Assembly: GCA_027924645.1 (NCBI GenBank)
Contig: BSBN01001752.1
Location: 15,491,001-15,555,000 of the forward strand
Length of the DNA: 64,000 nucleotides
Origin: Cunninghamia lanceolata
Taxonomy: Eukaryota > Streptophyta > Pinopsida > Cupressales > Cupressaceae
Direction: 5' to 3'
Shown piece after piece: positions 35,718 through 47,660 of the stretch. Made by a program: the position numbers and the translations under genes. Each line of letters starts with the position of its first letter. The stretch's first letter is position 1. The notes under the pieces were generated by a model. That model made no database searches. It was given only the letters and a program-made list of their open reading frames with translations, and had not been told where the DNA came from.

Positions 35718-36899
35718 ATGGATGAATATGGTATGAAAGAACAACTATAGTCTACCCTAGATGATCTTGAGCAATCTCACTCTGAGGTCAATAATTTGAG
35801 AGAGCGACTCAAGGAAGCTGATGATTTCATCAATGAGCTGAAAGAGAAACTCAGTATTTATGTGAAAAGGAGAAAGGAATTACTTTAGAAACTAGAAAAT
35901 CATAATGAAGCCAATAATACTGATGAGGATCTGAATGAAAAAACCAAGCTATGTGAAAAACTTTCAAAAGAAGTCATTATGATGAGACATGAAATGGAAT
36001 CAGGAGTTATGAAATTCACCCAAGAAATTGAAGAGAAAAGAAAGACTGAAGATAACCTAAAATAATCTCTCAAGGAGAAAATAGAGGACTGCCACAAAAT
36101 GGACAGAATAATCAGACATCTTGAATCTGATCTTGAGGAAGCCAGATATAATGAAGAACAACTTGAGAACCAGATTGATTCTCTCAAACAAGATCTTCAA
36201 TCTGCAAATGAATACAAAGAAAAATTCAAGATAAGCTTAGCCCAACTTGAAGTTCTTCTTGAAAGCCAAAAGAGGGTAGATGATAAGTGTGGCTTAGGAT
36301 ATGAGAAAGGCGAAAGCTCTGGATCTGGTCAGAAGAACTCTGGATCATGAAATCAAAGAAACAAGCCTAGAAGACCTTCGGTAAGGCAAGAACATGCCCA
36401 AAGATATCCATCTTTCAATGGATACTGCTTCAATTGCAACAATTTTAGTCATAAAGCAACTCAATACAGGAGGAGAATGAATCAGAATAATCCATCCTTC
36501 TCCAAACAATGTTTTAATTGCAAAAGGTATGGTCACAAATCTCATGAATGTAGAAATATGCAAATAAACAATTCATTCAATGGTAGATGCTTTGCATACA
36601 ATAGAATGGGACATATGGCTAATCAATGCAGAGCAAGAGGATATCAATAAAATAAGCAAAGAAATGTTGTATGTTACAATTGCAATAGTTCTTGTCATAT
36701 TGCCAAATTCTGCAGAAGCAAAAATCAAGATAGAAAAGGTCTGGTGGAACATGATCAGAAACAAGATAAGGGAAAAGGTAAAGTAAATGCAGATGAAGTT
36801 CAAAAGGAGATGAGCAAGATTTGGGTAAAAAAGAGTACAATGAATACTGGGGATGGATCCGTACTAGAATCTAGTACTGATATTCCTTCCGGAAACTAA
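35718..36899 (+). pseudogene. gag: Gag-like ORF: coiled coil plus four zinc knuckles
   Basis: One frame starts MDEYGMKEQL and carries a long coiled coil (about 35,770-36,290, for example LRERLKEADDFINELKEKL). Four CCHC-type knuckles follow at about 36,426-36,716: CFNCNNFSHKATQY (last Cys lost), CFNCKRYGHKSHEC (intact), CFAYNRMGHMANQC (second Cys lost) and CYNCNSSCHIAKFC. Multiple knuckles are typical of RNA-binding Gag C-termini. The usual N-terminal UBN2 region is missing. Five internal stops make it non-functional. The end is at the TAA at 36,897. Confidence 0.85.
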
Positions 36900-37518
36900 A
36901 ACGTAAGCTCTGGCTTAGGGGGAGCTACAGAGAAGATCTTTTTCCCCTACCTAGCTAGTGAGTCAGAATAAGAGGTTGCAGTTTAAAGGGTTTGAGGAGA
37001 TTCACTTGAACGTTATCCAGTCAAAATTTGACAAATCCGCATGCAAATTTGAGAAATTTATGAGGAGATTTTATATCGACAGCTATTTGGTAAAGCAGAA
37101 TTTCACGGATAGATCCGGTATGATCCAAAATTGAAATGATTTAATATGTGGACCTAGGAGATGTTTGAAAAAGGTGAAGATATGTTGTCAACCCTCATAG
37201 GCAATGATTTTAAGATCCGTGCAATGATTCAAGAAAATCTCTCTCAAATACAGGCTAACCGGATGACTTAAGTTGTGCATTTATTACAAAAGGAAATTAG
37301 GGTTTACGAAAGGATAAAAGGGTTTTTTCACTCATTACTTACACACTTGAACTCATGAAGAAGAAGAAAAGAAGAGCTCTACAAAGAAGCCCCTACAATT
37401 CTCTTAAGTTCAACTAAAGATCGAATTCAACTAGAGAATCACTCCAGTTTCTACTCCAAACCCTAAAATGTGAAAAGGTACTTCCATTCTGAAAACTCTC
37501 TCTGGATCTCTTGCAAAA
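36900..37518 (+). other. Spacer between gag and accessory ORF
   Basis: No coding sense is evident. It ends in an A-rich, C-poor leader just before the accessory ATG. Confidence 0.4.
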
Positions 37519-40500
37519 ATGGCTACTCCAATGGTTGTCAATATTTCTGATAGGCCGAGACCAAAATTCAAGAAACACCCTTACAAATCTCTAGAAGTTG
37601 ATCCCTTGGGTGCGTTTTCTGGTATTCTGCATGGAGTCTTGCATGTAGAAGATATTAGGGTTTATATCCATGCAAACATTGAAGATTTTGGGGACTCAAA
37701 GTTGATCGACATTTATCAGAAACAGTTAATAGATGAAAATTTTGAACTCCGACCTGAATTCAAGACTCTCCGGGATAAACACTTTGAACATTGCATACAT
37801 TTTCCATCTTTTGCAAAAGACGACTGGGTTCGGTATGTTCTAAGTAGGATGCATGATAATTTTATGTGGCTAATGAGGCCATTCAAGATAACTAAAGATG
37901 CCATTAGGGTAGTGACCGGACTACATTCATCAGGTGGGTTACCCCCACTCAAATTTGCGAAGAACCAAACGGTAACTGAAGCCACCAGATCAAAATTTGA
38001 CAAAAGGGCAATGACGATAGATGACATCACAGATCTGGATGTCAAGTTTTCTTCAATGATAATTGGCTACAAAATCTACCACTTAAGTAGGGAGAATTTT
38101 GTGTCTGGTACAACAATCTATGTTGCATATCAAATGTTAAGGGAAAATACAGATTATGATCTGTGAGCTTCTACTAAATCAGCTGATGGAGAACTTGCAG
38201 AAGATCACAAAGGATAAGAAAAATCCTTTAAATATGGTAGTCTAGTTCTGTGTCTATTTTTCTATTATATGAATGAGCTACCTAGATCAAATGGTTGGGT
38301 CTGGAAAAATGATAAACCCGTTGCAATTCATATCAAAGATTACATATATGGACTTGGTGATGCTCAAGCACAAAACACAGCCCTCTGGGGTTACTTTAAG
38401 AATTTCCAAAGCATGATGCATGCCAAAGAAAGAATACCACAAACAATAGTTGATAAATACAAAGATACAGTCTATTTCATGGTTGACACTGATCAATGCC
38501 TAATGGAGGAAATTGAGCCAAGAACTGTATGGATAATGCCTATGGGTTATGAGGTCGATGAAAAAGTCTTGGAGCTACACATTCAACATCTACTGAGCCA
38601 ACCTAAGGACACTGAAGCAGAAAGGTTTGGCACCTTTGAAGAGCTAAGCATAAAGATACATGTTGAGTTAAGATAGCCTGAGATGAAGAGAAAAGTAAGA
38701 AAGGAAGTTGAAGAAATTGCCAAAAGATTTGGCTTATCAAAGGAGGCTGTAGATGCTAACAAAGAGAAAATGGAGAAGGCAGAGAAATAAAAGCAAGAAG
38801 CAAAGAAAGAAAGTGTTCCTGTGCAAACCTCCTCTCAGACTAGATCCTCCAAAATCTCTACTCCTGTCACCTCTAAAAGCTCAAAATCTACCAAACTAGA
38901 GATCAAGTCATCTGGAAAAGGAGAAAAGAGGATGAAGACCAAAGCCACAAGGATATATACAAGCCATAAAGATGATGAAGAAACATAATCAGATGAAGAA
39001 ATCAAGAAAATGAAGAAGAAGAGAACATCTGAAAAGTTCTCTGCTAGCATAAATGAGGAAGAGAAGGTAGAGGAATTTGTTGAAAAGCCCACTCTTTCCA
39101 TTGATGACATCATCAAGGCAGTTACTGTGGATGGGAACCTGCAACCGATGATAGAGCTCTATGATGAATACAATGATGCTGACAAGAGAATTCTGGAGGA
39201 AGCTACTATAAGGTATTTGAATATCTATAATAAAGCATTCATTGAAATAATTTCATTAATTCCAAAAAGCCTAGAAGAAGTATTGGAACAAAGAAAGGTG
39301 AATGCAAAGGTTAAAGACTTAGAAATCTGGGAGCAAATAATGATACAGCTTTACCCTTCTATCACTCCAAAACAAATGGACATGATTTTCAAGGATTGTA
39401 AGGATGAGTTCCGAAGTAAGGCAAGAATGAATAAACTCATTCTTGGAGAAATAGACCAAGTAGCAAGTGGAACAAAAGATATCCTCCAGAATTCCTTGAA
39501 GAGATTCAATCTTCCTATTGTAGAGGAAATAGATGAAGAACCTTCTACCATGAATGTTGAAGGATTAAATGATATCAATGAAGAACCTTCTGACAAGGAT
39601 GTCAAAGGATTAAAGAAAATAAATGAAGAAATCTCTGAGGACTTAGACTCCTCTGTTCTAGCAGAAGAAGTTCATGAAGTAGCGAACACAGGTGATATCT
39701 CTCCTCCAGATCCCACTGCAACCATGACAAACATTCTAGACACTAAAGATGAAGGGGAAGGTAGAAAAGAAGAAAAGAAGAATCAAGAAAAAGAGGATAA
39801 GAGAAAAGAAGAAGAACAAGCAAAAAAGATTAATGTTAACTTATCAAAACCAGTCAGTCCAGATGACCCCAAAAGGAAGGAAGTAGAATCAGCAAGAGAC
39901 ACCATAGAGACAATACAGAACTTCCTGGACAAAGAAATAATGGAGCTCGATGAACCTGAGTTATTTCAAGGGCCACTAAATTTTGACTCTCTCTCCCCAG
40001 TTCAGACAATGAAAATAGCATCTTTTGCTCAAGCCAAAGCAAAAGAGAAACTTCTAAAATCTCATATGGAGGATTGTGAGCTATTGCAGATTGCATCTGG
40101 GATGTTGGAGAAGATTATACCAAACTATCAAAAGGATCATTTTGCCTCTCCATCCCGTAATCTGAAAAACTTAGTCAATTCTGTTAACACTCATTTTGAA
40201 TCCTTAGAGAAATCTGCAGAAACCAAGGTCCGGAAGGAGTTCTTAGGAAAAAGGTTCAGTGAAGTACAAGGACTAATTGCTAATGATAGAAGAACCTTGG
40301 GCATTGGCATAAAGAGCCTTGAAAATGCTATTAAAGATTGTGGGGACATTTACAAATTTTGTTTAACTTGGCCCAAAGTGACAGAGGACATTGAAAAGAA
40401 AGTGAAAGAACAAGAAGGAAAACTATCAAGCTTATCTCAGAATTTTGATCCCCTTACTACCTCTCTGGTGAATCATGAATGTCAAGCTATTGCTATAATA

Positions 40501-40779
40501 AATGAAATTAAAGAACTGGTTAAGGAGAAAAAGAACATAATAGATAGAATGGGTGAGCTCAGAGGGATAATCATCCCTAAGTTAGAGGCAATGCATGATG
40601 CCTTGACAGAGGCACAAAATACAATCGAGACCAGTGATCCAACAGACTTAAGGAGAGCAAAAGCATATACATTTTTGTTAAGTGGACACATCTCCATTTT
40701 GGACAAAATGAAGAGGAGTTGGGCCACAGAAATCATCCAGTTGAAGACAACCTTTGCGGATATACTTAAGTATATGTAA
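37519..40779 (+). pseudogene. Accessory ORF of about 1,087 codons, unknown function
   Basis: One frame runs 3.26 kb from MATPMVVNISDRPRPKF to a TAA, interrupted only by stops at 38,164 (TGA), 38,215 (TAA), 38,674 (TAG), 38,788 (TAA) and 38,986 (TAA), with no frameshift. The last 589 codons (39,010 on) are fully open. Order of parts: a folded N-terminal region of about 390 residues with WLMRPFKITKDAIRVVTGL; a lysine-rich stretch that could be a nuclear signal (about 38,870-39,030); an acidic part with a KEEKKNQEKEDKRKEEE run; and a helical C-terminus. I recognise no enzyme motif. The position between gag and polypurine tract, in place of pol, suggests an element-encoded helper. The ATG was chosen because it follows a non-coding leader. 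Confidence 0.8.
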
Positions 40780-41020
40780 GTATAACATATGATTTGTACA
40801 TACTTATGCGGACATGTATAGAACAATTTATTTTTTGCAAAATTTTGGCATGCGGATTCCACCCTTTGCCATTGATGTTAAAGGGGGAGTGAAGAATAGT
40901 AAAAAATGAGGAATCCAACAAAGGGGGAGCTTCGATAAAGCAATAAAGAGACAGAGCATCAGCAAAGGGGGAGTTACTGCAACACTTAGCAATTTTTCAC
41001 TAAGTGTTGCCATCAATGCC

Positions 41021-41032
41021 AAAGGGGAAGAT
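41021..41032 (+). promoter_or_regulatory. Polypurine tract of copia-type element
   Basis: AAAGGGGAAGAT directly precedes the 3' LTR. AAAGGGGGAG-like motifs also recur at about 40,880, 40,920 and 40,965. Confidence 0.85.
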
Positions 41033-42167
41033 TGTTGGCAAGAGACACTGTGTGGCTTCATAAGTGTTGTCATTGATGGCAACAAAGTCTATCCCACACA
41101 TCCGTAGTACATAATATGCCTATACTGGAAGTCAGATTGAAGATTGTTTTGGTCTGGTGAACAAGAACAAAGTATGTAACAAGGTCCGACAATCAGGTCT
41201 AGATCTCTCAGATGGTGTAACTCAGTAAGTTGTGGACTTGGACAAGTCAAGAGGGGTATCATGACTATTATATCCCAGAGATTTAGCCTCTGGTGATAAA
41301 GTATGAAAAAGATATGAGCATCTGAGTGTTGGGTTCCAGTCAGGTAGAGCAGATAGAGGAAGAAATGACTGGCAGAGTATCAGACTTCAATCTGGATGTG
41401 TAAAAGGTGTTGATCAAGCAATTTGTGGCATTTTACATTGTTGGCCGACATGATTAATGACTTCTATTCTTAAGCTTTTGATATGCATCACAAATCAAGC
41501 ATGGATTCAACTGACAGATCAATAACTTGCAAATATCTTGAGTGTTCTTGTTGCTAACTAGAAAGTTGATGAAAATCCTTGATGCGGATATATATACCTG
41601 ATGGATTCCAGCATGTAAGTGTGTGTAATGATATGTGAATAAAGGAAGTGCGAAGAAGAGCAGAAGGAAGTGAAAAGATAGTACTCCAAGCCTGGAATGT
41701 GACAAAGGAGAGATACTACATCGAGGAAGAATGAAATGTGCTAGATCAGTATACTGAGCCTAACTGGAACTGAACTCTTGCATATGTGGATGATGTTCAT
41801 CAGTTCAAACTCATTAGTACAATCTGTAAGCATTTGTAGATAGTGAGTCTCTTGTAGGCAGTGGGCCTCTTGTGAACAGTGTGCTTGGGCAATGAGCCCT
41901 AATTGGCAAGTGCCAATTTTGTACTCCTTATTCTTTTAACAGAGAATAGAATCTTAGGTTAGTCACCCCGTGGTTTTTCCCTTAACAGGGTTTCCACGTA
42001 AAAATCATTGTGTTATGTGTTGATTTCATTTTCATTTCTTATGGTTGTATTTGCTTCCATGTTTTAATAGAGCACTAAATGTTAAGATAAGAAAAGAAAG
42101 CAAGAAAGAGAAAAGTCATAAAATAACTGATTCACCCCCCCTCTCAATTATTTGCATTGTTCCAACA
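41033..42167 (+). repeat. 3' LTR of copia-type element
   Basis: Collinear with 34,527-35,654, from TGTTGGCAAGAG to GTTCCAACA. Confidence 0.97.
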
Positions 42168-42172
42168 ATAGT

Positions 42173-42682
42173 AATAGGTTTTAGTGCCTAAGAAGGAGCG
42201 TGAATGAGATCTCCATGCTGCTGACAGGGCTTGCACTTTTTCATGTACTCGCATGCATCATGTTCCATAGTAGGCCAGTAATATCCAATACACAAGAGCT
42301 TCTTGGCTAGGACAATTCCACTTGTGTGCACTCCGCAGATACCTGCATGGACCTCATGTAAGGCAAGGGAAGCTTCTTTTGTGTTTAAGCATCGAAGGAG
42401 AGTGCTATCAGAGCTTCGGTGATAGAGGGTGTCGGCAAGAATAGTGTAGCAGGTGGCTTGGCGAATGAGTGATCTTTGTTGTTTGCGGGTGGATTCAGGA
42501 GGGAAAGTGTGATGTTGGAGGTAAGTGTAAATGTCATGATACCAGGGATTTTCCAGTTCAACAATTTCACACACGAATTCTGACTCAATGACACGATATG
42601 TTGCCATTAAGAGTTGTTCCACATGAAATTCGTATTGATGGCTATCTTGAGGCATATCCAGAAGGAAACTGATAGTAGCCAT
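42173..42682 (-). pseudogene. Gypsy integrase zinc-binding region (5' part)
   Basis: The HHCC zinc finger of integrase is intact: HEVHAGICGVH...C-IGYYWPTM...CKPCQQHG. It is preceded by the linker from the second RNase H. The reading frame runs to 42,188, where a stop lies just before the copia insertion, and resumes in the frame-matched position on the other side at 34,521. Together with 33,640-34,521 it makes one integrase. Confidence 0.9.
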
Positions 42683-42715
42683 GGCATCGGTTGCTTTGTT
42701 GTGAAGGCGAAGTAA

Positions 42716-43057
42716 CTACTCAAACTGTATGTAGGTGAAGAATAGTTTGTATTCATCAACTATTTGCTTATAGGGCACTAGCTTATCATCCTTTGTGGCA
42801 AACTCATCATTCACTCGTCTGATGATCAACTGAAAGTCTCCATAGACTTGTAGCTGTAAGATATTCCATTGCATGGATGTTTTGAGGCCAATGATCAGAG
42901 CTTCATATTCGGATACATTGTTTGTATTAGGGAAAGCAAGTCTATAAGCTTTGGGGATGTAATCACCTTGCAAGGTCACCAACAGTATCCCTGCTCCTAA
43001 ACCATGATTAGTGAAAGATCCATCAAAGTATAGCTTCCAATGTGTAAGTTCTGTCAC
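42716..43057 (-). pseudogene. Second (archaeal-type) RNase H of gypsy pol
   Basis: YFDGSFTNHGLGAGILLVT, SEYEALIIGLKTS and VYGDFQLIIRRV carry the D-E-D residues of RNase H. It follows a regular RNase H and precedes integrase, the order that defines the Tat lineage. It is in the same frame as protease, RT and zinc finger. Confidence 0.9.
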
Positions 43058-44400
43058 GGTGAGAATAGACTCATCTGGAAAGTCAATGGATAGTAGTTAA
43101 TAATCTGTGAGGGGTGCTTCGGCCAACTGATCTGCTACAACTTGTCTTTTGATTGCTTTTCTATCAACATACTCAATATCAATTTCGCTCAACAACATGA
43201 CCCATTTTGCCATTCATCCTGTGAGTGCAGTCCTGGAAAGGAGGTATTTAAGAGGGTCAACCTTAGATATGAGCTTGATAGAATGATTTAGCATGTAGTG
43301 TTGTAACTTTTGGGAGCAAAAAATGACAGCTAGACATGCACGTTCCATGGGGGTGTAATTAATCTCATAGCCAACTAAAGTCCTACTAATGTAATATATA
43401 GCACCCTCACAACCAGTATCATCCTATTGTGCTACTGAAGTTGCTGATATATATAATAGCAGGGGCTTTCCAAGGATAGGCACCATTAGGACCGGTGGTG
43501 AAGCAAGATACTCCTTGATGCAGTCGAACTCCTGTTGACAATTTTGATCCCACTTAAAGTGTGCATTTTTGCGAAGTAAATGGGTAAAAGGATGGCATTT
43601 GTTTGCGAGTTGAGCAATGAACCTTCGTATAGCCTGTAGTTTGCCTTGGAGACTTCAGAGTTGTTTGAGCGTCTTTGTAGGAGGCATTTCTATTATGGCC
43701 GTGACTTTAGTAGGATCTACCTCGATGCCCTTGTGGGAGACAATGAACCCCAAGAGTTTACCTGATGTTACATCAAAGACGCATTTCTTGGGGTTGAGGT
43801 GAAGCTTGTATTCTCTGAGTCATGCAAAGATCTATCGCAGGATCACAGGATGTTCTTCCCTTGTTCTATATTTCCCTAGGATATCGTCCACATAGTCTTC
43901 CATTATCTTATGTATCATGTCATGGAATATTGTAGTCATTGCAGATTGATAGGTTGCCCCGGCATTCTTTAGACCAAAGGGCATGACTTGCCAGTAGTAT
44001 GTGCCCCAAGGATAGGTAAAAGTTGTTTTGTGTTGATCTTCAGGGGCGATTCTGATTTGATTATATTCAGAGAAGCCATCCATGAGGGAGAGCATCTCAT
44101 GTCCTGCTGTGAGATCTACAATCATATCAATGTTGGGAAGTGGAAAATCATCTTTCAGACATGCTTTATTAAGGTCTTAGAAGTATGTACAATGGATGCC
44201 CCCAAGTTTCTTAGCAATTGGCACAATATTGGAGACCCACTATGGATAGTCGATGGGGCAAATAAAGCCAACATCTAGTAATTTTTATAGCTCTTCTTTG
44301 ACGAGTAAGGTGACTTGAGGGTGCATCTTGCAAAATTTCTACTTAACAAGTTTTGCGTTAGGATGTACCACAAGATGGTGAACAACCAAAGATAGATCCA
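43058..44400 (-). pseudogene. Reverse transcriptase and RNase H of gypsy element
   Basis: RT copies element RNA to cDNA, and RNase H removes the RNA. The - strand shows LNKACLKDDFPLPNID, DGFSEYNQIRIAPEDQHKTTF, PFGLKNAGATYQ and the active site YVDDI near 43,885. RNase H follows with a KCHPFTHLLRK linker, YYISRTLVGYEINYTPMERA and AKWVMLLSEIDIEYV. Stops occur, for example near 43,097 and 43,215, but the frame is that of the protease and second RNase H. Confidence 0.9.
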
Positions 44401-45661
44401 ATCCTGGCATGTCAGCATAGGACCAAGTGAACACATCAGGTGTTTCATGAAGCACTGTGGAGATGTTGGATTTTTCTTCTGTACCGAGACTTTCTACTAG
44501 ATTTGTGGGCTTAGGTGACTCTTGCGTGCCAAGGTTGATTTCTTGTGTGCCTTCAATTAGAATGTTGGAATGTTCTTGCTAGTGAGATGGTATTGGGGGA
44601 AGATTGAGATCCTCATCTTCTAGTGCCTCAGAGAGGTTTTCACTAGGAGATACGTCTTTATTTTTCTTTTTTGTGTCTGAAAGTGCCTCCAAGAGGTTTT
44701 CACTAGGGGATGATTTTCTATTTTTTTATTTTTGCTTTTTTAGACTAAGGATCTCTTCTTCCCCAAAATAGGCATTAGCGTGCAAGCATATGTCATATTG
44801 TGAGGTGTCACGAAGTTCCAGGAATGTGGAGAGAGCCTCATCATTTGGAAATACCTCGAGAGGCGAAGGTCCTTGATAATTCCAAGCAATGAGTTCAGGA
44901 TGAACGAGGGGGAGGTCAATAATGAAGATGGCATTGTCGGGGAAGATGCAAGAAAGATCCAGATCTTCACATGAAGCTATGATGACACTCGGCGTGATGT
45001 TTTCAACACTAGAAGAGGATTCCATTACCTATACTGAGGTTTTAGTGGGTCCACGGATTGTCAAAGTCGATGGAGCATATCCTAAACCGAAGTATTGAGC
45101 ATATTTCTTGGGAGAAGTAGGATCAACCGGTATGGGTTCTGTAACACCTTGTTCATCGGTGCCAAGTCCTATTCCACAGTAAGGAATTTTGGTACAAATT
45201 TGAAATGGTACATGATATTTTTCTTTGAAGTATTCTAGATTGACAGGTGCTAGGGTAGTTTCATCACAATATAGCCAATCACTTAGAGTTGTTTCTTCGG
45301 CTTCTTCCTCTCTAGAGACCTGTGCTGGTACAAAAGGAATTTTATCATTGATCTTGTGTTGTTTTTCTTTTTCTTTCTTTAGAAGATGACGACCATGGGA
45401 GCGGGGGGACAATGGTAATTGTCCCACATGGAAGGCATTATGAAGCTCATACTCACCACACCCTTTGTCTGCGATCTTGACTTTTGGAGGTGTACAGGTG
45501 GAAGATGAAGCGGAAGCTTGTGATTGTTCAATGGTGACTTGTGGTGTTAATGATGATGTGGATGGAGTGGATGAGGGATCTTTGATATGATCCCCATAAG
45601 TACTCAGACAATGGAATTGTCGATCATAGACAACCTCTAAGGCCTTACAATATTCAAAGGG
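44401..45661 (-). pseudogene. Protease-RT linker of gypsy polyprotein
   Basis: Long acidic linker pieces are open at 45,427-45,029 and 45,025-44,726 in the pol frame. YFGLGYAPS and GIGLGTDEQG are glycine-containing blocks typical of this linker in Tat-like elements. No catalytic role is known to me. Confidence 0.6.
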
Positions 45662-46105
45662 CTATTGATCGGCGGGAATGGTGACTTCCACACTGTTATG
45701 AGGGAATTTGAGGCATTGATGGTAGGTGAATGGAACGGCTTGCATGGCATGCAACCATGGTCGGCCTAGGAGGAGATTATATGGAAGGTCAAGATCAATC
45801 ACGTGACATAGAGTGGGCAATGTGAGTGGGCCTACCTTGATAGGGAGGCATATAGTGCCTTTAGATTCTCTCTCCATGTTGTCGTATGCCTTGATGGAGA
45901 TAACCAAAGATTCCAAGTCAGCCGTTGAATACCCTAGGAGTTTTATGAATTTTAATGTACATATGTTCAAGATGGATCCATTATCCAAGAGGACCCTCTT
46001 GACTCTATGGTTGGCAATTTGGACTTCAATATGAAGGGCTTTATTATGTGCGGGGTCAATAGGTGGCATGTCGGCTTGACTAAAGGTGAGATGAGAGGAT
46101 GATGA
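45662..46105 (-). pseudogene. Aspartic protease of giant gypsy element
   Basis: LTFSQADMPPIDPAHNKALHI opens the domain, VLLDNGSILNICT is the active site (DNGS instead of DSGS or DTGS, so activity is doubtful), and YNLLLGRPWLHAM closes it. The ATG at 46,069 is internal; coding similarity reaches to about 46,105, where the second gypsy segment begins. Confidence 0.88.
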
Positions 46106-47660
46106 TAATTGAGGACAAGGTTTCTATTCTATAAGAATCTTTTTTGAAATCCAAATGTGGCAAAAGGAGAGAAGCTGATACTGCTAAAGAATCTGCTCGG
46201 GAGTTTTGATCTCTGGGAATTGTTTCAATAGAGAAGGCATCAAAATATTCAATCTCATCCCATACCCTATTTTTGTAATGCCTTAGTCTCTCATTCTTAA
46301 CAGAAAAGATCCCCCTTACTTGTTTCACAATTAGTTCAGCATCACCCTTCACCTTAAGTACCTTCACACCCTTTCCTTTAGCTTCAAATAATCCAAGCAG
46401 TAAAGCTTCATATTCTATAGTATTATTGGTGTTTTTGAACTCTAGCTTAAAAGAATAAGAAAAAATTTCACCTTCAGGTGAGATCAACACAACTCCAGCC
46501 CGTGAACCAGCAGTAGCACAACTGCCATCAAATTCCATAACCCATAGATCATCAGAATGTACAGACCTTTGCATTAATTCTTCTTTGGGTTCTACCTCGC
46601 AGCTCTGTTCAGAGGAGAGAAAATAGTTGCCAAATTGACATTCCTCAAATAAAATCTGTGCCTTGGGATCATCAGAGGGGTAGACAGTGAACTTGCACTT
46701 GGGCTCAGGTTCCAGCTTCACTTTCTGCTTCCCCACTAGTATTGTGGCCTCTGACCAATCCAGTTTGATTTGTCCACCCAAATCCTTGCAAAATGTCCTG
46801 CTCAAAAGCATTCCATAGCTAGCAGGAATATCTGCTACCAAAATGGTCAATTTCACCCTTTTGTCAGGGTAAGCTGCAAGAGCGACTCGTGCATCTTTAA
46901 TCAGCCCAAGCAAGGAAACCTGTTTTCCATCCATAGAATAACATCTACCAAATGTTTTTGTGAGTGATAACCCTAGGGCTTTAGCCACAGAGGAAGGCAT
47001 AATGTTATAAGAGGCTCCTGAATCTATAATGCAGTTACTAAGTTTATGACCATTGATAAACAGAGAGACATAGAAAGGATTGGGTTTCAAATCAGTATAA
47101 GGAGCATTGGTTGATGAATTGGGAGTTGTTTTAGGGGCAGACAAGGATGACTCAGATGAGGAAGCAAAAAATCTAGCAATGGGGGGTTCAGTATCAACCT
47201 CCAATTGATTCTCAAATTCAGTTTGTGCAGGACTACCCTTAACATGTTTAACTAATTTGTCAAGTTCAGTAGGTTTCAACTTGAGATACTCAATAGGAGA
47301 AATTTGAATTTTTGCAGACTTACAGAAATCTACAATATCAAAAGAAGCATCTAGATCATTTCTATGTAGCAATCTATTTTCCTGAGTCTTCAAATTAGCA
47401 TCATGAGTTCTAGTTAAAGGTTCCTTACCTTTGCCAGGTACTTCTTGAGTATTTGAGGGTCTCATATTCCTCTGACTCCTAGTGAGCACAGCGCATGAAG
47501 GATCTTCAAGGTTTACCAATATTTCACCTCCCCTTTCTGAATCAGACTCATAGTCCAGGAAGTGTATTTTAGAGCCGCCAGGTTCCTCAAAGTTCCTTTC
47601 TTCTTCTGTGGCTTCCCCTAGCATATCTTGAGTAGCAGTCATCTGAGTGTACCTGAGCAT
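46080..47660 (-). CDS. Protease fused directly to RNase H, no RT
   Basis: A fully open frame of 526 codons. Residues 1-190 are an acidic linker; LSNCIIDSGASYN (213-217 is the DSGAS active site) begins an aspartic protease that ends near 310. RNase H starts at about 374 with VMEFDGSC; the catalytic set D378, E418 (IEYEALLLG), D440 (KGDAELIV) and D490 (SRADSLA) is complete. Only about 160 residues separate the two active sites, so an RT cannot fit between them. The last 14 or so residues are read-through into the flanking gypsy element; the true 3' part is lost. It continues the gag frame after one TAA at about 47,661. Confidence 0.85.
   Translation of the reverse strand: MLRYTQMTATQDMLGEATEEERNFEEPGGSKIHFLDYESDSERGGEILVNLEDPSCAVLTRSQRNMRPSNTQEVPGKGKEPLTRTHDANLKTQENRLLHRNDLDASFDIVDFCKSAKIQISPIEYLKLKPTELDKLVKHVKGSPAQTEFENQLEVDTEPPIARFFASSSESSLSAPKTTPNSSTNAPYTDLKPNPFYVSLFINGHKLSNCIIDSGASYNIMPSSVAKALGLSLTKTFGRCYSMDGKQVSLLGLIKDARVALAAYPDKRVKLTILVADIPASYGMLLSRTFCKDLGGQIKLDWSEATILVGKQKVKLEPEPKCKFTVYPSDDPKAQILFEECQFGNYFLSSEQSCEVEPKEELMQRSVHSDDLWVMEFDGSCATAGSRAGVVLISPEGEIFSYSFKLEFKNTNNTIEYEALLLGLFEAKGKGVKVLKVKGDAELIVKQVRGIFSVKNERLRHYKNRVWDEIEYFDAFSIETIPRDQNSRADSLAVSASLLLPHLDFKKDSYRIETLSSIIIILSSHL

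Larger units (their letters stand above)
34522..42172 (+). mobile_element. Non-autonomous copia-type LTR element with giant accessory ORF
   Basis: LTRs of 1,128 and 1,135 bp bound a 5.4-kb interior with a copia primer site and polypurine tract. The target duplication is GTAGT at 34,522-34,526 and ATAGT at 42,168-42,172, one mismatch. Inside are a coiled-coil and zinc-knuckle gag remnant and one ORF of about 1,087 codons. No protease, RT, RNase H or integrase is present, so another copia element must have moved it. Two solo LTRs of the family occur at 8,871 and 20,958. Confidence 0.95.
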
